Source: Aphanomyces cochlioides (lineage: Eukaryota; Oomycota; Saprolegniomycetes; Saprolegniales; Verrucalvaceae). Taken from it: 64,000 nucleotides of DNA. The translations under genes and the position numbers were made by a program. Shown here piece by piece: positions 44,102-56,159 of the stretch (its first letter is position 1; every line of letters starts with the position of its first letter). The notes under the pieces were generated by a model. The model was given only the letters and a program-made list of their open reading frames with translations, did no database searches and had not been told where the DNA came from. The stretch covers positions 372,001-436,000 of the forward strand of contig JAHQRK010000006.1 in assembly GCA_019828595.1 (NCBI GenBank), written 5' to 3'.

Positions 44102-46190
44102 CTAGATGCAAGAGCCTCTAGAAAGTGAGATTAGAGTCTCAACACTTTCCCTTAATTTCATCTCTAATATATAGAGATAGGAGATCATCACATTCGAGAG
44201 GAATTCTTGAAACTTTGGACGAGGTAGTGCTTTAGTGAGCAAATCGGCAAGCATTTGGTTAGTTGCGCAGTATTCAATCTTGATAATTTGCTCGCGGACT
44301 AAGCCTCGAATGAAATGATGGCGCACGTCAATGTGCTTGGTTCGTTGTTGAAGAGTAGAGTTCTCGGCTATCTTGATAGTGCTTTGATTGTCTTCATACA
44401 CGATAATTGGCAGCTTAACTGGAAGCTGTAGTTCTTCAAGCAGTGACTTGAGCCACAGTGCTTCTTAGAGTCCATACGACATTGAGATGTATTCGGCTTC
44501 TGATGTGGACAAAGCAACTATGTTCTGAAGCTGGATTTCCACGAGATCAAACATGCATTCCGGTAAAGAAGATAGCCTGAGGTGGATCTGCGTGTAGATG
44601 CATCATTGGCGTAGTCAGCATCGACACATAGCTCAATGGTAAATTTAGTCGAGTCTTGCTTGGTGTAGCAAATGTCAAAGTCTTTCGATCCTCGAAGATA
44701 GCGGAGGACGCGTTTAGCTATGTGTTGGTATTCCTCTGTGGGTGTCGAGAGAGCAATGTAACAGTAAAAGCAATATCTGGATGTGTTGTCGTCGTGAGAT
44801 ATAGCAGTTCGCCCACCACGGTGCGAAATGGCAGCGAGGGTGAAGAACTCGACGAGTGGAAAGCTGTTGAATGGCTGTCCTGGGGTGTCGAAACAGGATT
44901 GCAGTTGGTAAGGTCATGCTTATCCAGGATGTCAGAGACATACTTACTCTGATGGAGTAGAATGGAACCATCTTCAAGGCGCTCAACTTCGATGCCGAGG
45001 CAGTAAGTTAAAGGTCCCAAATCCTTCATTGTAAAGCGTGAAGAGAGTGCACGCTTGGTAGAGTCCACTATGATGATGTTCGTGGACAGAAGGATGAAGT
45101 CGTCGACATATACGCCCACCAAAACTAAGCCTTGGGGTGTATGTCGGAAATAGATGCATGGATCAGTCTTGAGTTGCGTAAAGCGTTGAGACTTAAAGTA
45201 TGAATCCAATGCAGAGTTCCATTCACGTGACGATTGTTTAAGTCCGTAAATGCTCTTGTTCAAACGGCAAACAAGGTTTTCAGGGCCAGGTTGAACATAT
45301 CCCGGAGGTTGCTTCATGAAGAGAGTTTCTTGAAGTGAACCATTGAGGAAGGCAGTTTGTACATCCATGTGACAGATATGCATGGAGTACATCGCGGCAA
45401 GAGCAAGTAGAAAACGAATGCTCGAGGTGCAAATGACGGGAGCAAATACTTCCGTGTAGTCAACGCCAGCAACTTGAGTGAAACCTTGAGCAACAAGGCG
45501 TGCTTTGTAGCGTGACAAAGTACCATCAGCGGCGTACTTCTTCGTAAAGATCCATTGACATCCAATGGGTTTACGGCCAGGTGGTAGTTCACACAGAGTC
45601 CAAGTGTTGTGGTGCATCAATGAATTATATTCAGCATCAGTAGTCTTAATCCATTCAGCTTTATCTGGTGATGCATGGGCTTGACGAATTGTCGACGGCA
45701 GCCCGGTTGTTTGCAAGGCAAAGGCAACGATAATTTGATGTTGCTTGTTGAGTAGTTGTTCATCAACATTTGAGTTTGCCTCACCAGGGCGAAAAATGCT
45801 GTATACACTAAGTGCCATAGACTCTAACTGTTCGCAAAGCGCATCTTCGTCAAACAGGGCCGTATAAGGCATCAAGATGGGAACAAACTCTGGAGTGACA
45901 GCAGGAGCGTCCATGCGAGACACTGGCGCTTGTGGAGGTGATGACGGCAATGGTATTTCCGCAGGAGATTCAGCGGAGGATTGCTGTTGAACAGGCTCGA
46001 CTCGAGAAGTAGTGGAGGCATCAGAAGGTTGCAGAGGATTCTCGATGCAAGGTACTGAAGGATTATCTGCAAGGATGGGTGTTGCGCGCTCAACTGTAGT
46101 AACCGGTGGAGTCAAAGGTTCAACCGATGCCGGTGAAGCAACGTAGACAGGAGGCACATTGTAGCGAGGATTTCCGCGACGTGGTCATGA
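44102..46190 (-). pseudogene. Ty1/copia retrotransposon relic (reverse transcriptase and RNase H)
   Basis: The long frame 46157-44718 covers the start of reverse transcriptase (WIKTTDAEYNSLMHHNTW, GCQWIFTKKY, YKARLVAQGFTQ) and the active site VGVYVDDFILL. Near 44718 the frame shifts into EEYQHIAKRVLRYLRGSKDF and then the RNase H part (CVDADYANDASTRRSTSGY), with a further break near 44465. The last frame (44401-44102) has MYEDNQSTIKIAENS and RTKHIDVRHHFIRG. Gag, protease and integrase are missing beyond 46190, where unrelated sequence starts. I did not find long terminal repeats. Confidence 0.9.
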
Positions 46191-46199
46191 ATTTATTCG

Positions 46200-46905
46200 T
46201 ATTTATAATTGCTTATCCAACTTTGCCAAATCAATTTGTTTGTCTGCTTCAATTTGAGCAAGTCGCACTTGCAACCCTCTTTCGGCTTTGCGCTCCTCTC
46301 CCTCTTCAATGCGTTGTTTCATCTCTGTTCAAACTTGTACTTTTGGAATTCAAGCTCTTGTGATCGAATTTCTCGATCTTCTTTGTTGTCTTGGGCAATC
46401 ATGTCCAACAACTTCTTCTGGGTGTTGGCGCATCAGTTTTTTGCCGTTTGGAACAACCTTTCATGGCTTCATCGCGTATTAATGAACCATTTTTCTCTCG
46501 ATTTTCAAACTCCTTTTGAGTTTTTTCTGCTGCCGCCTCCAGTTCACGTTTGTTGTCATCAATAAGAGGCAACAAATCATCTAGAATAACCTGCCTTTCA
46601 GAAACTTCCTCACTAACACCAGATAGCTTGGCAGACTAGCGGTCGGATTTTCGATGCCCTGCCACCAGAAAGAGAAAGCAACTCTGGGCCTTTTTTCTAT
46701 CGATCACACGACCGAATGAATCGGACGTCATGACCCTCTGGGCAACAAGATCCCATTCACGCAGAATCTTGCCACGTCGTGCCAGGAAGGGTGAATCCAT
46801 GGAGACCTGCTGAAGGAGCTTGACGGCCTCTTCTTCAGTCCAGTTCTTGCGCTTGTCCTTCTGGAATGTATCTGTTGCCAGGCGACGCTTCAACGTTCCA
46901 TTAAC
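46200..46905 (-). pseudogene. Myb/SANT-like DNA-binding protein, interrupted by stops
   Basis: The frame starts at 46893 (MKRRLATDTFQK) and holds a SANT-like trihelix: NWTEEEAVKLLQQVS, REWDLVAQRV, then KAQSCFLFLVAGHRKSD. A TAG stop near 46636 is followed in the same frame by a coiled-coil-like stretch (LEAAAEKTQKEFENREKN) and another stop. Such proteins are abundant in oomycetes and some accompany Harbinger-type transposons. The 3' part runs up to the copia relic junction near 46195. Confidence 0.7.
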
Positions 46906-47945
46906 TTCTAACTATAATGCACTCGAAGAACATATTCTTTTATGAACTCAATATAACTCGAAACCTCACCAGAACTTATTCCTCCGAAATTGTCGATTCT
47001 TCAGCGGGGAGATACGTTTTCATAAGGTCTTCTGTACAATTAATTATAGAAATCGACAGGTTTTAGAATGGATATTAAAAGTTTGCGAAATCTCTCTAAA
47101 TATTATCATTCGATAATTATATACTTTAAATTATCTATACAAATTTTCGTGTTTCTTACGTCTTTGCGATAGTGTTATTGTGAAAAATTTGTGTAATCAA
47201 GCAAATCATCATACAACTCTGACAACTCGCAAACGGAGAAGCTTGTCGTCGATGGTATTGTTGTGGTCAATACGACAAGAAACTTTAAGGAATTTTGTGC
47301 AGTTCGATGGAATCTGAGTAAAATTTTGTGAAATTGTTAATATGTTTTGTTCGTCCCTTGAAATTTTGATAAAAACTCAACGGACAAATTTGTGGTGCAA
47401 CAATTTCCTTACGGAGGCAGTATTAATAAATTGTACATCCGGTTAACAGTTCTTGTGTCGAAAGGAGACTGCGCCTACAGCGTAAGCGGTCTACAGTGAT
47501 TCTTGACCAGACCGACCTGCCAGAACTGTTCCAGTGATCCCAACTGCTTAACAGGACGGAGGAAATGAAGGAACGTGGACATTAAAGTGGATGCTCAATA
47601 TATTGGCGAAATTCGTCTTGGAAGGCAGTTTTGGCTTTTCTTGCGTCTCGGTAGGCAGATTTTAATTAGTGTGACTGAATGCTCTTTTTAGTCACAGTTG
47701 AGAAGGCTTCGTCTGAGAGGCGGCACGGCCTTAAGGCCTACCTCCCGCCTTTCCCGATGACGAAAATTATAAACAAGTCCCTTTAATATATTGCGCTACT
47801 TGCTGCACTGCCTCCACGGGAAGCTCAGAGGTTCCATTGTGACTCACAATAGACTGGCTGTATGACTATTCCGCATATAAGTGGTCCTTTCTAAATTGCA
47901 CTACACCATTTGCCGGCTTAGCTCGTTTAATTTGCAATATATGTC
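46906..47945. other. Non-coding stretch, about 1 kb
   Basis: AT-rich with no open frame over 60 codons. A GC-richer segment at about 47440-47770 contains possible hairpins (GGCCTTAAGGCC at 47728-47739; GTGACTGAA...TTTTAGTCAC). It does not match a tRNA or rRNA I recognise. Confidence 0.5.
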
Positions 47946-49722
47946 GTATCACGTGCAATATATTTCGTATGATTACATTTAATTTCGTCGCAATCAACGA
48001 AACTCGATCTATATTTCGCATGACTTGCATTATATTTCATACTTCATGCATTTAATTTTCATTTTTTTGCTTATATTTCGTATCACTTGCTGAAAAAGTA
48101 CATTGAAAATATTTACCAAAAATTAGTATCGTTCTCTTGAGAAAATAGTGGGACATTAGAGAGTTTTAGCAACTTTCTCACGAATGATTTTTCACAGTGT
48201 ATCCGGATGCCTTTTTGCACACCAGTAAAATTGAGTCTGAAATTGTACGAAATTACCACTCTCACTATTTTATTGGTCACGATGGAGAATAGATTTTGAT
48301 TGGTCAAAAATCAATTGGGGTAGGGCTGACAATCTTGAGGAGGGTGGCGTTTGTAGATATGTGGCGATGATGAGAACTCGTTGCAAGAGGCAAAAAGACA
48401 TAATGTATCTGACGTGTGCTTACAACCTTGACGAGGTATGAAAGCTTGGAGCTCCTTTTTCGACTCTAAAGATCATCACAATGATGGACATGTCATGTGC
48501 CAGCTATATCATGTTCTGTAAGAGTGGATATCACGATTTTGCTAAAACTCATTTCGTTTCTTATTTTCCATAGTGTGGGATTTCGTACATTTTCTCTCTC
48601 ATTGTGAAAAATGAAGAAGTTACTAAAACTCTCTATTTCCAACTCAATAAAAGTCAACAAAACATCGCAAGTAAGCTCAGAAGAATTCATATGCTTGCCC
48701 ATTGCGAATTCATAGTTCGAGCAGGAGGGGTGTCACTAATACAAACTTCAAGTATAAATCTGTCAGACCTGATCCCCCATTCACCAGTCCCAGGGACGGT
48801 TTCTGAAATGTGACATCACGAAAATCGTTATACGACGGACGACTAGAATACTTTAGAATGTGACATCATGGATTCTCTGGTAGCATATCATTTGATTGGA
48901 TGAAAACACATTGTCTATTAACTAAATCAACCAACAGGCGAGTCTTAATACGAACGCAGTTTCCTACGTTAATTCGCGTCCGCAAGTGACTTCATCGCAG
49001 GAGCAAACATCACTTACAATAAGATGACAGTGGATGGGCATGACAGATCTTTGTGCTTTGCCTTTAGATTCTACAATACCATAATTTTACTGACAACTTT
49101 GTACAAATTATAATCAAACTGGTATCTAGAGCGTAGACGACGATTTCAGCCATCACTGCAGATGGCATCGAAGACTTCTGCTGCTACCCGACTGGCCAAA
49201 GAACACTCGCTACTCGGTTCAGGGAGTCCAGAGCTCTCCAGCTCGTGTTTCTCTCGAGGAAATCTCTTCACGCCATGAAATTCGTCAAGAACGTGTTTGA
49301 TGTGAGCTAGCGTCATCTACAATGCACCCTTGCGGTCAATTCACAGGACTGTGGCTCTATTCTCTCTGCAGTCGCTGAGACTGTCATGCTCGTTGGTTAT
49401 CTGTAATTTGAATGGAGGACTATACGACACCGAGCACATTGATTGGATAAAAATAATTTATGCTTGACTAACATAAGCCATAGTTTAACCGAGTTAATTT
49501 GATTTCCGACATGCTTTATGATCCCACACGACAGAATTTTGATTGATTGACGGGTGGAATTTCAATCTGTGATATCATACTTTCTCTGGTCGGCAAAAGT
49601 GACACCCCTCCTGTGCGAGCCAACACTGCAACACACGTTGAACTTCATTTCTTTCATCGAATGTATTTTGTATGACTGCAAATTTGAATGCAAGTGATAC
49701 GAAATATAAATATATAAAATAC

Positions 49723-51592
49723 AGTAAAACCTTGGATGTGAAACACCTCTCATAGCGAAACACCTGTCATGTTGAACACGATTTCCATCCACGGATCATA
49801 TTTCAATGGCACAGGAACTGTGATATAAAACACTCAACCTGCCGCAAGAAACAGTGAAATTTTACTACCCATGTTTAAATAGATCAAGTTAATGGTTAGA
49901 AAGCGCAATTGTATTGAATTTAAGATTGCTGGAAGAACTTTGCCAAATCATTTTGTGCAATGGTGGAGCTGTCACTAGCAGCGCGAAGCGAAATCCTCAA
50001 GCGCATCGATGAAGATGTTCCCTACGCCAAGATCGCTGCCGAGTTCAACTGTTCGAAGAGTCTTGTCACGCGTGTGAAAAAAGCACGTGACGAGATCGAG
50101 CGGAAGCTCAGCGAGAATGCCGACCGCGAATCGAAACGGCCTTGTCGTCTCGCTGGGCTTGCGCTTGAACTTGACAACCGCCTGTATCAATGGTTTTGCA
50201 AAGCACGCGCGACGAAGATGATTCCTGTGTCTGGACCAATGCTGCAAACAGTGGCAAAAAAAGCCGCCAATGCCTTGGGCATCAATGATTTCAAAGCATC
50301 CAACGGCTGGCTTGAGGGTTTTCGAAAGCGCCATGACATAGACTTTAGGGCCCTCAGCGGCGAAAGTGCATCCGTTGACATGACTGTTGTAGAAGATTAG
50401 GCTGAATCTATTGATTCAATTATCGATGGCTATCCCCTTTGTGATGTCTTCAATTCTGATGAGACTGGTTTATTTTGGCGTGGACTGACCAACAAGACGT
50501 TAGCTTTGCGATCCGAGGAATGCAAAGGTGGAAAGAATGCAAAGGAGCGTGTGTCTGTTCTGTTGACTGCGTCTGCGACTGGTGAGAAGATGCCTTTACT
50601 TGTTATACACAAGTTCTTTATGCCGCGTCAATTCAAGAAGAGTTTACCAATGGGAATACAATGGTATGCCAATGCTAAGGCTTGGATGAACGGCTCGATC
50701 TTCACGCGATATATGCTTTGGTTTAACGATCGAATGAAGTCCCAAGACCGCAAAATACTCCTGTTGATGGATAATGCGCCTTGCCATGTCTTCCCCTTTG
50801 ACAAAATGTCTAACATCAAGGTTGTATTTCTCCCTGCTAACACGACCTGCCAAACGCAACCGTTGGATGCGGGGATCATCAAGAATTTCAAAGTAAAGTA
50901 TCGAAGCCACCTCCTCAATTACCTCATTGAATGCGTCGAAGCAAGCAATGATGCTCCTTCGAATTATGTCAAAAGCATTGATATCAAAATGGCTCTTGAC
51001 TGGATGAAGTTGGCATGGAAAAATGTGACGGTCACTACGATTTCGAATTGTTTTCGTCACTGTGGAATCAAGGACAGACAAAGCGTCGTTGATTCCTTTA
51101 TTTTAAGTGCTCCTTGCGATAATTCATGTCAATCAATGATCGAACCCCTCTCGTCAAGCGACGAAGCCCATGCGGATGCTCTGGCGTCGGTTGTGGGTGT
51201 TGAAAGTGCTTGTTGGGATGAAGACGTTGCGGCTTTTGAAACGGATCCAATCAATTGGGAAGATCAAATCATCAACCCCGCGCCAACTGTTGTGAGTGAC
51301 GATGAAAGCGACGATTATACGGCTCAAGAACATGAACCACCGCCAAGTTTAAAGGACGCTGCGACGGCACTCCACGTTCTGAGGGAGTGGAACAAGCAAT
51401 TCAATTGTGGAGTTGACAGTTCACTTCACGAGTTGGCAGGTGCGATTGGAGTCGCACGTGCTAATGCTCCAAATGGAACGCTTGATGATTGGCTAAATCA
51501 ATAATTCATTTGCACCTCGTATATCGAAACACCTATCATCTTGAACGAATTTCGATTCCACCGACAGGTGTTTCACATCCAAGGTTTTACTG
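49723..51592 (+). mobile_element. pogo/Tigger-type DNA transposon, full length
   Basis: The 1,870-bp element has inverted tips CAGTAAAACCTTGGATGTG and flanking TA on both sides (49721-49722, 51593-51594). It carries one long transposase frame. All these features fit the pogo family. Confidence 0.92.
49960..51504 (+). pseudogene. pogo transposase with one in-frame stop
   Basis: The frame from 49960 has an N-terminal HTH (YAKIAAEFNCSKSLVTRVKK) and a CENP-B-type domain (ASNGWLEGFRKRHDI). A TAG at 50398-50400 interrupts it, and the same frame resumes at once. The DDE core follows: FNSDETGLFWRGL, LLLMDNAPCHVF and TQPLDAGIIKNFK give the three acidic residues. The rest is open to 51504. The single nonsense codon is the only defect I can see, so loss of activity is recent or the stop is read through. 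Confidence 0.9.
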
Positions 51593-51680
51593 TATAATGC
51601 AAGTCATGCGAAATATAAATCGATTTTTGTCGACTGCCATGAAATTAAATGCAATCATACGAAATATATTGCAAGATACA

Positions 51681-52080
51681 TTGTCATTTTGGCGCTCTCC
51701 AGATCAACCCCACTGACTGTTTTACACCCTCATACAAATTCTATATTCTAAACTTCAATACAATTTTTGAGTACTATTTACAAGTGTTGATCTGTTGACT
51801 GGGTAGAACGCTGGCAACGTCTGCTTAGCCACAACTATCTGCATTTTGTTGCTCATCAAAGAAATATTTTATTATACAGGAATACTGTTAGTGCCCCCCC
51901 CCTCGGGGAGGCTACTATTTTTAGTAGCTATGAGAGATTTTAAAGTATTGTCAATTCCGGCCAAATTTGCCGGATGTGGGCGGTTTTCGGGCTGCATCCA
52001 AACCGTTCGAGAATGAACGCTGCAATCTCATTGGGTAATAATAAAACACGTATTCTGTCTAGAACATTGCTGCTCCACAC
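51681..52080. other. Flank and possible left end of the Tc1-like element
   Basis: Contains a run of nine C at 51894-51902 followed by TCGGGGAGGCTACTATTTTTAGTAGC, which can form a small hairpin. I could not find a matching right end. Confidence 0.4.
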
Positions 52081-53164
52081 ATGGAAGAAGCCGCAACACA
52101 GCGACATGCACACGGGAACACAGTCTACCACTGCCTTTACGTGTATTACAAGCTGGGTAATTCTCGAAGACACTTGGCTCACATATTCAACAAGTCTGAA
52201 CGGACGATTAGAAACTGGATCAAGGTCTATGAGACGAATGGCGCGTTCCAGCGAGCTCAAAATTCCAGACACGATCGTAAATTCACGCAACACCAGCGCC
52301 AGTGGCTGTATGATTATTACCAGCAGCACCCTCTGGCTTATTTGGATGAAGCCCAAGCCGATTTCCTTGCCACGCTTCGGATCAGCATTTCCAAGACATC
52401 AATTTGGAGGATCCTTCAAGACTTTGGTTTAACATGGAAAGTTTTGGAGAGGAGGGCTATTCATATGAAGGAACGCGATATTTTCCGATTTGTGAATGAA
52501 CTTAGTCAAGTGAACTGGTGCTATCAGAACCTCGTTTTTCTTGACGAAGTTTCCTTCGATAGCCGTGGTATGATTCGGAAACGTGGTTATGCAATGAAAG
52601 GGAAAAATCTCGCTATCCGCGGCGATTATGAGCGGAAACCACGGATATCTATCTTGGCTTTCATTGGTTTTCATGGAATCATTGACTACTACAATGCGGA
52701 CGGAACATTTGACCGCTTGGAATTTACAAAATGCCTTGTTGAATTCGTGCATGGATCATCTGGACACGTCAAACAATATTCTGGCCGCAACTCCGTCTGG
52801 ATTCTCGATGGTGCTGCAATACACTGCCATCCAGAGATCATCCACTATCTTAGAAGTGTTGGTATTGTCGCGATTTTCCTTCCAGCCTATTGTCCATTTT
52901 TAATCCCATAGAGTTTATGTGAAGAAATCATTTCAACGGCACTACATTGAGTCCAAGGACAGGGACTTGCTTCTGTTCGTTGCGCAGACGTTCCACCGGT
53001 TTATGGACTACGACATGTCCAAAGTCTTTGCTTACTGTAGTTGGAATATTCAAGGGCATTTTGATCTGGTCACACCTCTGTCATATGAGCAATCGAAGTC
53101 ACGATGTCACGAGGCGCTCGTAGAGATTAGTAGTGGAGATTTAGATTTTGAAGACATAGACTAA
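52081..53164 (+). pseudogene. Tc1/mariner-type (DDE_3) transposase, frameshifted at the catalytic Glu
   Basis: The first frame (52081-52911) has HTH motifs (SRRHLAHIFNKSERTIRNWI, then KTSIWRILQDFGL) and the catalytic parts VFLDEVSFDSRGM and VWILDGAAIHCH. It then ends ...AYCPFLIP and a stop. The DNA after this point still encodes the expected NPIE-type motif in another frame, followed by KKSFQRHYIESKD in the frame to 53164. Two single-base losses near 52900-52920 explain this. The third catalytic residue is therefore out of frame. Confidence 0.85.
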
Positions 53165-53611
53165 GATTAAAGTTATCCGTCATGCCCAATATCATCAATA
53201 TTCTCGATAACCACAAGAGGGTTGGACACTTGATTGACTAAAGGGGGAGGTGGATCGCGAACAAATGCATCGACGATCAATTTCCGCGATTCAAGTTGTT
53301 CTTTCTGCGTTTTTAGCCGAAGGCCAAATGCTTCCCAATCACGCTAATGCTGTTCGTTTTCTGCAATTGAAGCATTGACATAGTCCAAGGCCACGCTTGC
53401 TGAACGTGAAAGATTTCTCAAGTGCCCTTGAACGTGACAATCTGCGGGCTGCAGCAACGCAACAATGTTACTGAGTGGTGGCTGTCTTTTACCATTCTCC
53501 CACGTTTTTCGATTCAGATGTCAAATGTTGCCTCAAAATTTCAGATCGAAATTCGCAAAATTGACGGAGCTCGCTTTCGCCTAACGGACGGTACTCTCCA
53601 TTCTTGAGGGA
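53165..53611. other. Spacer, nothing recognised
   Basis: Short frames only; possible 3' flank of the Tc1-like element. Confidence 0.4.
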
Positions 53612-54112
53612 CTTCTGATTGGTCAATCCCATAAATTTCCGGATAATGGGGTCTTTCATGTTTTTCGGACAAACTCAGGCAGGAACGACTTTTTCCAGGG
53701 GTCATCGCCTGATAAACACGACGTTATCCGGAATTTTTTTCACATTTTTTTAAATCTCACAAATTATTGTTGATTTGATACGAATTTCCGACCCCGCCGG
53801 CGGATCGATTCACCCAAACGACACCGTTGGCTAATATATGTTTTGGGCGATTGTGATTGGCTGGATAAAATTTGAGAGAAAGTACTGTTCTAATTTTCGT
53901 TACTGTATTGGCGAGATTGGAGATTGATACAAAAAATCAATCCAAATTGGAAATTTCTAGTAAATCCATAATACTTTTTCGTTTTTCTTGAAAATGTGTC
54001 TCAAATCGTTCACGCCTAGAAAAACTCGTTCGTGCTTGAGTTTTCCTGAAAACATGAACGTGGCAAGAACAGCCTTATTATCCGGAAATTTGTTCAATTG
54101 ACCAATCAAAAG
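53612..54112. mobile_element. 501-bp fold-back/MITE carrying a dispersed repeat
   Basis: Inverted ends read CTTCTGATTGGTCAAT and (reverse) CTTTTGATTGGTCAAT. Further inside, AAATTTCCGGATAAT and CATGTTTTT are also mirrored. A copy of the dispersed repeat seen at 33675 lies inside at 53765-53975. No coding sequence. Confidence 0.72.
53765..53975 (+). repeat. Dispersed repeat, copy B
   Basis: Same orientation as copy A (33675-33908). Shared strings include GGCGGATCGATTCACC and GGGCGATTGTGATTGGCT. It lacks about 25 bases that copy A has. Confidence 0.75.
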
Positions 54113-54812
54113 CCTGTATTCGTTCTTGCGCATGAACAGAATTGTTCAGCGACCAAGGCCAGGTGATCCATATCTGCCTGAACTTGTCCTGCTTGCAATG
54201 CTCCACAATGCGTTAGAATCCGAGGGAAGTGTAATGTTTGCTTTTACAATTGTTTGTTCAATTCCCGGAGGATGCGGGAAGCGTGCTGTTATTCCAAAAT
54301 TGGCCGGATTGATGCGTGCTTCGTTGGTTACCCTCCATCCATCTACAAGTATTCAAATTTGGCAATGTCATTTGAACTTAATAATGATAAAACACTCATT
54401 TTACGACTCAGACCTCGACCAGCACAACTTTTGTCAACAATGAACTCAATCAACATCTTCTCGTCTATGTCACCCGCACAAAGACCAGTTCTAGTCACTG
54501 CAAGCTGTGTTTTATCAAATGTTTGTATCAATGACGGCTCACGTTCGATATTCAACGGTAGTTGTGAATATCTTCACTGCATGAGAGACTGCATTTATTC
54601 TAGCCCAGTGCATCGGCTCCGAGGATTTGGAGCCAATGATAGTCTTTACAAGAGGCAAGTGGCTCAAGGACCATTTGTGAGTCAAGACTAGCGTGTAGGG
54701 ATCTACTGCCTTACTCTTAATGCATCCCTGAAGCCACACCAGGCATCATCAGCAAACTAATTACGATATGCTTCGTGATTAAAAAATAGAATGGAATGAC
54801 GTCTATTACGAT
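54113..54812. other. Open frames of uncertain meaning
   Basis: Two overlapping plus-strand frames (54126-54443, 54254-54691) have no recognisable domain. They precede a Harbinger fragment and could be transposon debris. Confidence 0.3.
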
Positions 54813-55172
54813 TTAACTAATCGACAACCGAAAACAATGGCGAGCCATTTTCAAATGATATCTGAACGCAGTTTGCCACAGCATGCACCAAATCGGGTGG
54901 AGATCCAACCTGTGGCGAAATACCTGTCTTAGTACGCCAAATTGTTTGAAGCGTGCATTGACGGTCTCGTGGCGAGACATGATTTTCTTTTGTCTTTGTC
55001 TTGTAATGGGCTGAGAGTGGAGTTTTATAAAATATCTTGAATCACGATATCCAAGATCTGCCAGAAACTTCAGTGGACCTACGACCCAGCACCATATATA
55101 TTTGGTTATGCCGCGTGTGGATTCTATTTGTGTCTTTATGCCATTGAGCCCATTTGTGTGAAAAATGAACAA
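54813..55172 (-). pseudogene. PIF/Harbinger-type transposase, C-terminal fragment
   Basis: The frame contains FLADLGYRDSRYF and then SRHETVNARFKQFGVLRQVF, characteristic of the C-terminal part of DDE_4 transposases of the Harbinger group in oomycetes. The catalytic N-terminal half is missing. Its 5' end overlaps the start of the Crinkler-type kinase frame on the other strand. Confidence 0.75.
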
Positions 55173-55994
55173 GAGAGATCAGACAAGAAACCCAGAGTTC
55201 CAAGCTGCCAAACACATCTTTTGGGCCGTTTTATTCTGGACACATATCGTGGTCGTTTGGAATTATTTCGGTCACTTGTCAACATCTCCCAGTTTCTTAA
55301 AAAGATTGCAGACTTATGTCCTCGGCCGGCAGACAACATATTTTTGGACAAGAAACGTATTACCTTCGAAGTAAGGAACGGTGAATCGATTGTCAAAAAG
55401 ACATTTCCGTCTAGTGAAGCAAGTTGGCGTATCGAGCATTTGAAATTGATTTACAATGAGATGGAGCAACACGAAGTTCCAAATATTGATCATTTGATTG
55501 ACACTGGGAGGAACTACATTTTATTGAGTCCAGTTGGTGAATGCATATCCGAGGACGAGAAAAGAATACCAAAGAATGTGACAGAGCTTTTGCAAGCCCT
55601 TGTGAGTGTGCTTGAGGCATTGGTTGTACTTCATTCAATTGGATGGATGCATCGTGATATTCGATGGGCAAATGTTGTCAAGAAAAATAATTCTTCCAAG
55701 TGGTTTCTCATGGATTTTGATGATGCAGCAAAATCACCAAAACAAAACAACCCAGACGAACACTTGACAAGGCAAGAACATACTCCTGAGATATTTGAAG
55801 ATGGTTCTCATACAACTTCTGTCGATATTTGGGCAGTAGGGAATTTGATTCTCAGTTCTCAGTTGAACCAAAGTCGAAGTAAGGTACTGGATGATTTTGG
55901 CCTTAGACTTGTCGATGCAAATCCAGAGAAGCGACCAAAGGCAGGAGAAGTATTAAAAACGATCAAAGCTATGCTGGATGAGAAAAAATACTAG
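55128..55994 (+). CDS. Crinkler-type (CRN) kinase domain without the usual effector header
   Basis: The frame shows VKKTF (candidate ATP lysine), the catalytic loop GWMHRDIRWANVVK, the metal motif LMDFDDAA, an HTPEIF activation-segment end and VDIWAVGNLI. HRDIRW plus DFD is the pattern of the kinase-like D2 domain of Crinkler effectors and their relatives. Crinklers normally begin with a secretion/translocation header containing LFLAK; none is present here. The first 60 codons overlap transposon sequence, so the real start may be later or the gene may be 5'-truncated. The kinase part itself is intact. Role in host cells or in self-signalling is unknown. Confidence 0.78.
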   Translation: MCLYAIEPICVKNEQERSDKKPRVPSCQTHLLGRFILDTYRGRLELFRSLVNISQFLKKIADLCPRPADNIFLDKKRITFEVRNGESIVKKTFPSSEASWRIEHLKLIYNEMEQHEVPNIDHLIDTGRNYILLSPVGECISEDEKRIPKNVTELLQALVSVLEALVVLHSIGWMHRDIRWANVVKKNNSSKWFLMDFDDAAKSPKQNNPDEHLTRQEHTPEIFEDGSHTTSVDIWAVGNLILSSQLNQSRSKVLDDFGLRLVDANPEKRPKAGEVLKTIKAMLDEKKY

Positions 55995-56159
55995 CATGCT
56001 CCTTTGAAAATTCTAAAAAGATAATAATCTCAGTGACAAAGAACTTTTGGGTCGTCAGTCGATATTTTGGCAAAAAAGATTTCACGATGCTATCGTTTCG
56101 TTGATGGTTCGTGGTTGTCTTACCCGAAGCTGTCAAAATAGCAAATGAATTATGAAATC

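Larger units (their letters stand above)
47946..51680. mobile_element. Large fold-back element, right arm split by a pogo element
   Basis: The left arm (47946-48090) contains GCAATATATTTCGTATGATT and ends TTATATTTCGTATCACTTGC. The inverted partner is found in two pieces: 49690-49722 (GCAAGTGATACGAAATATAA) and 51593-51680 (GCAAGTCATGCGAAATATAA, then AATCATACGAAATATATTGC). The pogo element fills the gap exactly at a TA. The arms carry multiple TATATTTCG motifs, like the fold-back at 32914. The 1.6-kb interior shows no recognised gene. Confidence 0.75.

Noticed and set aside
47440..47770. Structured RNA candidate in a GC-richer gap
   Set aside because: Small hairpins are present, but no tRNA, snRNA or rRNA landmarks could be recognised.
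51885..51930. C-run hairpin as a transposon tip
   Set aside because: No matching inverted end could be found on the other side of the Tc1-like transposase.
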